From DYEC01 sp034434695 (lineage in GTDB: Bacteria; Chloroflexota; Anaerolineae; Anaerolineales; Anaerolineaceae): a DNA stretch of 36,510 nucleotides. The notes beneath the pieces were generated by a model. The model ran no database searches and had not been told where the DNA came from. It saw only the letters and a program-made list of their open reading frames with translations. Location of the stretch: positions 1-36,510 of the forward strand of contig DAOTYY010000085.1 in assembly GCA_034434695.1 (NCBI GenBank), read 5' to 3'. Positions 30,694 to 36,510 of the stretch are shown here, piece after piece. The stretch's first letter is position 1; the number at the start of each line of letters is the position of its first letter. A program made the translations under genes and the position numbers.

Positions 30694-31958
30694 TAACTTG
30701 TGAATTGCTCACTCTGGTCAAAAAGAAAATAGCTGGATTTTCCAATCAGCCTCTTTTTATTAATGCGGGTTACTTGCTTGGTCTTAACTTTTTTCCTTCG
30801 GTAACCGGCTTTTTATTCTGGAGCATTGCTAGCCGGTTGTTCTCCACTGTCGATGTGGGTTTGGCATCTGCCGTTCTCTCTGCAGTGGCATTACTGGCTG
30901 GAATTTCTAACTTGGGTTTCAGCACAGGGATTATTCGACTTTTACCTGAATCCCCCCACCCCCTCCGCTTGCTGAATTCTGTTTATTCATTTTCCCTTAT
31001 AGTGGCAACAGCAATTGGTGGAGTTTATCTGCTTAGTTTGCCGCTCTGGTCTGCCGAAATGGCAAAATATTTTCGTAATCCCCTGTTGGCTCTTGGCTTT
31101 CTTACTTATGTGGTTGTTGCCTCACTTGGTTCAATCATTCGCGATACGTACGTTGCCCGTAGAAGAGCACAAGATGCTTTTACTTATACTGTTATCACCC
31201 AAATCCTGCGTCTAATTTTTTTATTCTTTCTTGTCAAATTCACGGCAGTCGGCTTGATTGGTTCAAACTTAATTGCTTTTGCGATTGCATTAATATATAT
31301 TTGGATGCGGTTGCCCACCATCCAGACAGATTATCGTTTCAAGCTTACCTTGAATGCTGAGGATATGTTCATCATGTTGCCCTATGCGCTTGGCAATCAT
31401 CTGGCAAATCTCATTTGGCAGCTTCCTCAAACATTGCTGCCTTTGCTCGTCTTTTCGCTTGCTGGAGCAGAAGCGAATGCTTATGCATATATTGCGCTCA
31501 TGTTAGGAAGTCTTATCTGCAGCCCGGCTTTTGCATTGATTGGCTCTTCATTTGCCGAATGTGCAAACATGCCGGAACAGACAGAACAAATCTTAGCAAG
31601 AGTGACCAGGCTATCGTTGATGACTACATTGTCAATCTCGGTTATACTCTTCATAGGTGCGCCCCTGTTTCTATTGATTTTCGGCAAGGAATACAGTCAA
31701 TCTGCCAGTGGTTTATTGCGCTGGCTGTGCGTTGCTGCACCATTTGTTACTATAAACCAGATATTCTTCAATCGTTTGCGGTTAGAAAAAAAGATAAAAA
31801 TGCTTATTACAGGCAGCACGATTCTTGCAATTCTTGTTTTAGGATTGAGCGTTTTCCTTTTGCCTGGAGTCGGAATTTCTGCTGGCGGTATCGGAATTTT
31901 ACTAGGGAATATACTCATTGCAGCATTTTTTTTGAGTAAAAAAGTCTATTCAGATTAA
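30690..31958 (+). CDS. Wzx-type polysaccharide flippase (MATE/MOP superfamily)
   Basis: 422 residues with about twelve transmembrane helices. The start is typical of O-antigen flippases: NAGYLLGLNFFPSVTGFLFWSIASRLFS, then VGLASAVLSAVALLAGISNLGFSTGIIRLLPES. Later blocks (YVARRRAQDAF, YALGNHLANLIWQLPQTLLPLLV, IFGKEYSQSASGLLRWL) match the polysaccharide transporter family. It would move the undecaprenyl- or polyprenyl-linked glycan to the outer leaflet. ATGA overlap places it in the operon. Confidence 0.88.
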   Translation: MITCELLTLVKKKIAGFSNQPLFINAGYLLGLNFFPSVTGFLFWSIASRLFSTVDVGLASAVLSAVALLAGISNLGFSTGIIRLLPESPHPLRLLNSVYSFSLIVATAIGGVYLLSLPLWSAEMAKYFRNPLLALGFLTYVVVASLGSIIRDTYVARRRAQDAFTYTVITQILRLIFLFFLVKFTAVGLIGSNLIAFAIALIYIWMRLPTIQTDYRFKLTLNAEDMFIMLPYALGNHLANLIWQLPQTLLPLLVFSLAGAEANAYAYIALMLGSLICSPAFALIGSSFAECANMPEQTEQILARVTRLSLMTTLSISVILFIGAPLFLLIFGKEYSQSASGLLRWLCVAAPFVTINQIFFNRLRLEKKIKMLITGSTILAILVLGLSVFLLPGVGISAGGIGILLGNILIAAFFLSKKVYSD

Positions 31959-31977
31959 GTTTTGGGACGTACAGTTC

Positions 31978-34200
31978 ATGACGTCTAAACAACAATTTCG
32001 CATCTTGCTCACAGACCTGGTGACACTAGTCGTTGCTACAGTGCCGGGTCTTCTACTTTCATTATATTCACTTCAGGAACCTTGGGCTTTATATCGTATA
32101 GCAAGAGCTGTTGCCTCTGTTAAGTTCGGTTTTATACCCACATATTCAAACTCAGCTTCCGCGTACCATGCTGAACATTTGGGCAGTGAAATTTTCGCTT
32201 CCGCTCTCTACAGTTCTAGTAGTTGGAATCCACACTGGTTGGCATTGCTACCAATAGGGAGTCTTTTTTCTGTACTGATCTATTTCTCTATTGCTGAAAC
32301 CATTAGTGCATCAAGATTCAATGCTGTTGCTTTGGCACTTTATATTGGCTGGTACTATCCACGTCTTTATAGCCAGTATGCAGTGCAAACTTATGCATGG
32401 ACAAATAATTTATTTATCGGCTTTCTCATCCTTTTCTATTACTGGTTGAAAGAACGCAGGCAAATTTATTCCATTCTTATTTTTATTATATTTGTCGTTA
32501 ACTTCTTTTTTTACCAGACGACACCTGTATGGATGATCACCATCATGATATTTTCAATCCTTGCCCTTAAGTTTAGAGAGCGAACGCCTGTTAATATTAC
32601 ATGGGCGATCCCATTATTTATGGTGGTTTTTTACTTGACATTTGATACCATTTTTTATCACAACTATCTGGCTCATATGCGTAGCGAAACCACAAATGAG
32701 GCTTTGTATCAAAATTTCTTCAGCAAGATTATCATTCCATTATTACAAAGAACGGATCAGAAACTCGCGCCATTTGTTGTCTCACCAGTTAATCCTCCAT
32801 TGGCAACTTATCTAACCCTGATCAGTTTGCTTTTGATGGTTCTGCCGGTTGGATATTGGGTAGTACAGAAGATCATTCTTACATTAAGACAACGGAATTT
32901 GCAACTAGCAATCGGCAGTGAAGAGGATATTTTTATCTGGGCTGTTCTCATTGTAAATTTCGTTCATATGTTTATTTATCTGGGGTATGGTGCTGTTAGT
33001 ACGCGTGTTATTCCGCTTGTTTTTCCTATCCTGCTATTATTGGTTGTAAAGCAGACAAAGATTCAGCATTACCTTTTGAGTGGATTAGCACTTGTTTCAA
33101 TACTTGGATTCGTTAGTTTTATCTCAGAATTTAAACCCGATCAGCAAGTAGAAGAGTTGGGAATTTCTGGTCAACTTATTCGGCATTCGTCAACTGTGCT
33201 GGCAGACGCAAATGTTTTTGCGCTTCTTCAGTTGCAGAGTATCCAGAGCCAGAAATTGGTTGATTTTGCTTGGGTCACCCCTGAGGAATATACTGCGTTA
33301 GTAAGCGGAATGGATGTAACAAAATATCCTGTAGATTATTGGGTCATTGACAAATCTGGTAAACCAGTAGTTACCTTTGGATGGATTTTTATGGAACCGT
33401 GGATGCAGCACTATGACGAAATAGAGAAAAATCCTTACCTGAATAAAATATATGATTCGGAAAAACTGGCTGTGTTTCAACCCATCCGTTCCTCGCTGCC
33501 TGAGCATATCCCTGATTGGCGCAGTGGTTTACTGTATCGCTCATTTCCAGTAGATACAATAGCAATTCTTGTCACTGTGCTTGCGACGTTGCTATTCCCC
33601 GGCTTCACTTTGATGTTGGTTGTTAAGCACGCAATGCGAATAAGCCATTTTATCTCGTTTTGCGGCGTTAGCAGCATACTTAGCCTTTGTGTTGTGATCA
33701 TTCTTGGTTACTTGCTTAATTTTCTGTCTTGGCTCAACGTATTGCCTATCGCAATAATATTTGTAATAAGTAGTATAAACATTTTGGTTCTGTGGATATA
33801 TCGCCGTCGGTTGTCAGTTAAGTTGTTCAATTCCTCGCTTGGTATCAGTCTGATCTTGATGCTTGTTTTTGTTTGTTACTGGGCATTAGCTGCAACTTCT
33901 GTTGCCCATGCACGAACCGCAATTACGAAGGGCTTTACAGAATTTTATATTACACAAGCCGTTTTGGACGATCAGCGGGAAACTGTTCAGGTGAATATTA
34001 CCAATAACTCGAAAAGCGAAAATACCTATCAACTGACAATATTGCAGGAAAACGTGAAACGCGAGTATTCTTTTACCCTTGAGCCTGGCAATACACAAAT
34101 CTACCAGTTTTTGAAGAATTATTTTCTTTCTAAAAACGGAACTGTTCTGGTTTTGGTTGATACAAATGAAAAAAGGAATGTTCTTACCATCAGAGAATAG
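31978..34200 (+). CDS. Large multi-helix membrane protein, GT-C-like, with C-terminal DUF1616-like domain
   Basis: 740 residues starting 19 bases after the flippase. The N-terminal 390 residues hold about nine or ten transmembrane helices with a loop near the first helix containing AEHLGSEIF and YSQYAVQTYAW, an arrangement like GT-C transferases or polymerases, although no acidic catalytic motif is certain. A soluble stretch follows (about 390-510; FAWVTPEEYTALVSGMD, GWIFMEPWMQHYDEIEKNPYL) that resembles an extracytoplasmic loop of such enzymes. After that a second membrane block includes LLFPGFTLMLV and a final beta-rich tail (FTEFYITQAV, VQVNITNNSKSENTYQL), which match my recollection of DUF1616 membrane proteins. 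It could polymerise, transfer or export the glycan. Function unknown. Confidence 0.6.
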   Translation: MTSKQQFRILLTDLVTLVVATVPGLLLSLYSLQEPWALYRIARAVASVKFGFIPTYSNSASAYHAEHLGSEIFASALYSSSSWNPHWLALLPIGSLFSVLIYFSIAETISASRFNAVALALYIGWYYPRLYSQYAVQTYAWTNNLFIGFLILFYYWLKERRQIYSILIFIIFVVNFFFYQTTPVWMITIMIFSILALKFRERTPVNITWAIPLFMVVFYLTFDTIFYHNYLAHMRSETTNEALYQNFFSKIIIPLLQRTDQKLAPFVVSPVNPPLATYLTLISLLLMVLPVGYWVVQKIILTLRQRNLQLAIGSEEDIFIWAVLIVNFVHMFIYLGYGAVSTRVIPLVFPILLLLVVKQTKIQHYLLSGLALVSILGFVSFISEFKPDQQVEELGISGQLIRHSSTVLADANVFALLQLQSIQSQKLVDFAWVTPEEYTALVSGMDVTKYPVDYWVIDKSGKPVVTFGWIFMEPWMQHYDEIEKNPYLNKIYDSEKLAVFQPIRSSLPEHIPDWRSGLLYRSFPVDTIAILVTVLATLLFPGFTLMLVVKHAMRISHFISFCGVSSILSLCVVIILGYLLNFLSWLNVLPIAIIFVISSINILVLWIYRRRLSVKLFNSSLGISLILMLVFVCYWALAATSVAHARTAITKGFTEFYITQAVLDDQRETVQVNITNNSKSENTYQLTILQENVKREYSFTLEPGNTQIYQFLKNYFLSKNGTVLVLVDTNEKRNVLTIRE

Positions 34201-34216
34201 TAGGATGGTTTGCTGA

Positions 34217-35365
34217 ATGCCTCCTTCTGAATTTGAGCACAAACAATTGCTGAAACTGGCGGGAAGGCAGAAAGACAATCATCTATACTGGGTGATGCTG
34301 GGCTGGACTGCGCCGACGCCTCAGGCTGCGCTCAGTTTTTTCAAGAAAGCCTGGAAACTAAAGCCGGGGGATGCGGTGATTCTGGATGGTATTCAGTGGG
34401 CAGTGGAAGAAATTCTTAAGAAGGCTGTAAACCTTGAGCCTGGTGAGGTAACTGGCTTTCTGCAGGGATTGGATGCTGGGCTTGTTTTCAAGCCTGAAGA
34501 TGCACTTGCGCAAACCATGCCTTTGACCGTTGAAGAGATGATCACTCGCGCTCTTCCCATGCCGGTTCAGGAGTTTATTGAAGAAACCCGCTCAATGGAG
34601 GCAGAGGAGGAAGAGTCACGGGGCGGGTGGATCATTGCCATTGCTTACCTGACAGGCATTACACTGGCTGAGGCACTGACTACAGTCCTCTTCTCACCAG
34701 TGATTGGGCTGGTGTTGCATGGGGGAATCATGATCGCCTCACTCATTCAAGGTGCGCTGTTTTCCAAACCACCTACGCGACGGATGTTATTTTCGCTGTC
34801 TCTCGTGCCGCTTATCCGCCTGATGAGTCTCTCCGTGCCCTTGGCACCCTTCAAACTGATATACTGGTACATGATTATTGGTGCCCCCTTATTAGTTGCT
34901 TTCTATATCACACTGCGACTAATTGGATTTAATTTCGCAAAAATCGGCTTTGTGAGACAGAACCTTGCGCTACAAGTGCTCATTGGCTTGAGTGGGGTCG
35001 GCTTGGGGTATTTGGAATACCTGATCCTGCGCCCGGCGCCTCTAGCAGATGCTTTTCGGTTTGAGGCATTGTGGCTGCCAATCATTATTTTGACCATATA
35101 CACCGGTTTACTGGAGGAGTTGATCTTCCGCGGGTTGTTACAAACGACCGCTGTAGCTAGGTTAGGAAGTCTTGCTATTGTTTATGTTTCTCTCATATTT
35201 GCTGTCATGCATTTAGGCTATCAGTCTGTGCTGGATTTTATCTTTGTTTTTGTCGTTGCGTTATTCTTCGGCTGGATAGTGTACTGGAAGAAATCTATCA
35301 TTGGCGTGATTATTGCTCATTCACTGACCAACATTTTCCTGTTTCTGATTTTTCCTTTTCTTTAA
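34217..35365 (+). CDS. CPBP-type intramembrane metalloprotease with N-terminal helical domain
   Basis: 382 residues. The N-terminal 135 residues are soluble and TPR-like at first (TPQAALSFFKKAWKLKPGDAV), then charged and acidic (ETRSMEAEEEESRGG). The membrane part has about seven helices and the complete CPBP/Abi signature: EE at 300-301 followed by Arg305 (LLEELIFRGLL), FAVMH with His332, and IAHSLTN with His368 and Asn372. These residues bind zinc-type catalytic metal in the Rce1/CPBP family. Members process or protect against peptides or bacteriocins, or mature lipoproteins; the substrate here is unknown. It is about 16 bases after the previous stop and less AT-rich than the glycan genes, so it may be outside that island. 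Confidence 0.85.
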   Translation: MPPSEFEHKQLLKLAGRQKDNHLYWVMLGWTAPTPQAALSFFKKAWKLKPGDAVILDGIQWAVEEILKKAVNLEPGEVTGFLQGLDAGLVFKPEDALAQTMPLTVEEMITRALPMPVQEFIEETRSMEAEEEESRGGWIIAIAYLTGITLAEALTTVLFSPVIGLVLHGGIMIASLIQGALFSKPPTRRMLFSLSLVPLIRLMSLSVPLAPFKLIYWYMIIGAPLLVAFYITLRLIGFNFAKIGFVRQNLALQVLIGLSGVGLGYLEYLILRPAPLADAFRFEALWLPIIILTIYTGLLEELIFRGLLQTTAVARLGSLAIVYVSLIFAVMHLGYQSVLDFIFVFVVALFFGWIVYWKKSIIGVIIAHSLTNIFLFLIFPFL

Positions 35366-35395
35366 AGAAATAGACGCCGCTTCTCTTGTGCGGCG
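35366..35395 (-). terminator. Intrinsic terminator of the small membrane protein gene
   Basis: CGCCGC (35375-35380) and GCGGCG (35390-35395) form a perfect 6-bp GC-rich stem with a 9-base loop. Read on the minus strand the stem is followed by TCTATTTCTTT, a T-rich tail, 35 bases after the small gene's stop. On the plus strand no T run follows, though it could act as a barrier between the convergent genes. Confidence 0.55.
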
Positions 35396-35429
35396 CATCA
35401 GCGGAAAGTAGTAACCTAAAGGATATAAG

Positions 35430-35669
35430 TTAGTAAAGAACTTCCATCATGCGGTAAGCAATCAGCATCATCGACGCTAATAACAAGGGAATGATACCAA
35501 TGTTCAGCGCTTTGCCTAGTAACTGTGCGCGTTTGGAATTTTTGCAAGAAACCAGCTCTTTTTGAACCAATAAGTTCAACAAAAATACTATCCCAATAAC
35601 AGCCAGCGAAGTGCCAAAAGCTGTTAGGGAAACTGTGGTAACTGTTGATGTCGTCACTGTCGAAATCAT
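35430..35669 (-). CDS. Small membrane protein with two helices
   Basis: 79 residues from the ATG at 35669, chosen for AGGGAA a few bases upstream; an upstream in-frame start (35699) would add ten residues. The N-terminus is threonine-rich (MISTVTTSTVTT). Two hydrophobic segments (about 13-33 and 58-74) flank a charged cytoplasmic-looking loop with a lysine/arginine pair (KNSKRAQLL). It is not a family I can name with certainty; similar small proteins occur in Chloroflexota by recollection. A near-consensus promoter precedes it, and a terminator follows, so it is a monocistronic gene, convergent with the CPBP gene. Confidence 0.7.
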   Translation of the reverse strand: MISTVTTSTVTTVSLTAFGTSLAVIGIVFLLNLLVQKELVSCKNSKRAQLLGKALNIGIIPLLLASMMLIAYRMMEVLY

Positions 35670-35689
35670 AATTTTTCCCTTGTAGTCCC

Positions 35690-35718
35690 ATTTTAGCAAC
35701 TGCTGACTTGCCCGTCAA
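35690..35718 (-). promoter_or_regulatory. Near-consensus promoter of the small membrane protein gene
   Basis: On the minus strand, TTGACG (35718-35713) and TAAAAT (35695-35690) are separated by exactly 17 bases, five of six matches in each box to a sigma-70 consensus. The expected start is near 35683, leaving a 14-base leader that includes the Shine-Dalgarno. Confidence 0.75.
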
Positions 35719-35793
35719 CCAACAATTTTGTAAGGTTGCAAGATAACAAGTGAACATATCATAAGTTCTGGAACTACAATCAGGTTCAGGACA

Positions 35794-35943
35794 CTAGGTA
35801 CGCAGTCTAATGGAAATGATGCCGGAACCTCTCTTGATGGTATTCACGACGGGCTTAATAGGATCACCGGTCGGCGGGTTAGCCGCCGGTCTATCTGTGC
35901 GCTCGCTCACCGGGCAGGTAAGCATGGACCCTGGACAGGTCAT
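35794..35943 (-). other. Unassigned structured region with a possible 49-codon ORF
   Basis: The gap 35758-35992 holds no recognised gene. Several inverted repeats are present: CGGCGG (35872-35877) with CCGCCG (35883-35888) around GTTAG, and TCTCCC (35961-35966) with GGGAGA (35976-35981). On the minus strand an ATG at 35943 opens 49 codons (MTCPGSMLTC, then PAANPPTGDPIKPVV) with AGGA nearby; a plus-strand frame through the same DNA is also open and runs into the antisense of the tRNA fragment, so coding is doubtful on either strand. A small RNA, a leftover of the mobile element or a short protein are all possible. Confidence 0.25.
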
Positions 35944-35992
35944 GTCCCGTCCTGGGGGTATCTCCCCAATTGAATGGGAGAAAACAACACAG

Positions 35993-36037
35993 TGGGCCCG
36001 GCAGGATTCGAACCTGCGACCAAGCGGTTATGAGCCA
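35993..36037 (-). tRNA. tRNA-Met(CAT) 3' half, truncated; probable attachment site
   Basis: Read on the minus strand, the sequence contains an anticodon loop CTCATAA (36034-36028) with anticodon CAT, a short variable loop, a perfect T arm GCAGG-TTCGAAT-CCTGC (36017-36001), then CGGGCCC and discriminator A at 35993. The matching 5' strand of the acceptor (GGGCCCG) and a D arm are absent upstream (36038 onward), and the anticodon stem pairs only partly. CCA is not encoded. A 3' half starting near the anticodon loop is what an integrated element leaves behind at the far end of its target tRNA. The intact tRNA is expected beyond the right edge. Confidence 0.75.
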
Positions 36038-36039
36038 GG

Positions 36040-36078
36040 AAAATAGGGCCGTTCAATCCCCCATCAGCCCTGCTGGTT
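36040..36078 (-). terminator. Possible terminator after the integrase gene
   Basis: On the minus strand AGGGC and GCCCT are inverted copies separated by about 17 bases, followed by ATTTTCC, just after the integrase stop and before the tRNA fragment. The loop is long, so confidence is low. Confidence 0.3.
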
Positions 36079-36079
36079 T

Positions 36080-36510
36080 CTATTTCATGATTAAGTTCAT
36101 TACTGGAGAGGCTTCTGCATGCGCTTCAAATACGTCAGCATCAACCAGCGCAAGGTATCGTTTGACAATATCCAGACTCTGGTGTCCAAGAATTCTTTGA
36201 AGCGCATATGGATTGTGTGTTCTTTTGAGAAAATTCACCGCAAAGGTATGGCGAAAACGATGAACAAGGTGCGTCCTTCTAACCCCTGCTTGCTCACAGA
36301 TTCGCTTTATAACCCGATGAAGCGTATCGGGACGAAATGGTTTATTGTTCTCATCCACGACAAACAGGAATTTATCTTCCGTAAAATCCCCCCGCTCCCT
36401 TTGAAGATAATCCTGTATAGCCTGTAAAGTCACTTCTGAGATTGGAACAATTCTTTCTTTTGCTCCTTTTCCAAACACTTTGATACTGGGTGGATGGGTA
36501 GGATTGAGAT
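36080..36510 (-). CDS. Tyrosine recombinase/integrase, C-terminal part (runs off right edge)
   Basis: The minus-strand frame is open to the window edge, reading LNPTHPPSIKVFGKGAKERIVPISE and then the catalytic core, so the N-terminal domain and the first catalytic arginine are outside. Visible are the VFGKGAKERIVPI strand pair with the conserved lysine, then the H-x-x-R box in HRFRHTFAVNFL, LGH in LQRILGHQSLDIV, and the nucleophile tyrosine in VKRYLAL. These are the XerC/D/phage-integrase motifs. A GTG at 36478 is only an internal codon. Neighbouring truncated tRNA-Met supports integrase rather than chromosome-dimer resolvase. Confidence 0.87.
   Translation of the reverse strand, partial: LNPTHPPSIKVFGKGAKERIVPISEVTLQAIQDYLQRERGDFTEDKFLFVVDENNKPFRPDTLHRVIKRICEQAGVRRTHLVHRFRHTFAVNFLKRTHNPYALQRILGHQSLDIVKRYLALVDADVFEAHAEASPVMNLIMK

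Larger units (their letters stand above)
36038..36510. mobile_element. Edge of an element integrated at tRNA-Met (continues to the right)
   Basis: A tyrosine recombinase gene lies 43 bases from a truncated tRNA 3' half. Integrases of prophages and integrative elements typically sit next to their attachment site. The geometry (missing 5' half on the side of the integrase) places the element to the right of 36037. Its nature, prophage, ICE or island, is beyond the window. Confidence 0.6.

Noticed and set aside
35810..36046. Plus-strand frame ending in WARQDSNLRPSGYEP
   Set aside because: Its end is the antisense translation of the tRNA fragment, a well-known annotation artefact, so the frame is not a reliable gene.
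36028..36510. Group I intron splitting tRNA-Met at the anticodon
   Set aside because: No 5' tRNA half is seen to the right within the window, and an integrase is adjacent, so an attachment site is the simpler reading.

Overview
The window looks like the chromosome of a Chloroflexota bacterium, probably class Anaerolineae. No ribosomal marker is present, so this rests on gene content: a BTAD-AAA regulator, a translin-family protein beside a DUF3467 protein, a Cas4-like nuclease, DsbA-cyclophilin fusion lipoproteins, proline/threonine-rich lipoproteins, a SpoIIIAA/Ycf45-like R3H ATPase and PdxS/PdxT. Positions 1 to about 21400 are moderately GC-rich. Positions about 22000 to 34200 are clearly AT-richer with different codon choice, which suggests a separately acquired glycan locus.

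Layout. (1) 1-2516, minus strand: the first codons of a DDE transposase run off the left edge, directly downstream of a BTAD/AAA regulator that stops early in its TPR tail, so an insertion sequence probably truncated it. (2) 2666-11180, plus strand: purA and a lipoprotein, then ssb, DUF3467, translin, a two-gene Cas4-like nuclease with membrane anchors, NAD kinase, a zinc-finger membrane protein, recN and a LysM surface protein. (3) 11393-16243: pdxS, pdxT, a GNAT-like gene that appears to begin at a non-ATG codon, an R3H ATPase and tmk. (4) 16282-21417: two tandem DsbA-cyclophilin lipoproteins, a PrsW-like protease, a DedA protein and a PlsC acyltransferase. (5) 21435-23015, minus strand: a redoxin gene interrupted by one in-frame TAG, and a sugar-nucleotide epimerase.

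(6) 23321-34200 is a tightly coupled glycan operon. It holds two family-2 glycosyltransferases, an epimerase, an Alg14/Alg13-like pair, two GT4-type enzymes, a thymidylate-kinase-like protein, a membrane nucleotidyltransferase, a Wzx-type flippase and a 740-residue membrane protein. Most junctions are 4-base ATGA/GTGA overlaps. The set fits building, modifying and flipping a polyprenyl-linked glycan. (7) 34217-35669: a CPBP-type protease and, convergent to it, a small two-helix membrane protein with a near-consensus promoter. (8) 35758-36510: a structured region of unknown role, the 3' half of a tRNA-Met gene, and the C-terminal part of a tyrosine recombinase running off the right edge. This is best read as the boundary of an element integrated into a tRNA-Met gene.

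Several genes have a TATAAT-like box only a few bases before the start codon, implying leaderless transcripts. The least ordinary items are the split membrane-anchored Cas4-like nuclease next to translin, the kinase/nucleotidyltransferase pair inside the glycan operon, the amber-interrupted redoxin, the duplicated DsbA-cyclophilin lipoproteins with one degenerate isomerase site, and the tRNA-Met attachment site.
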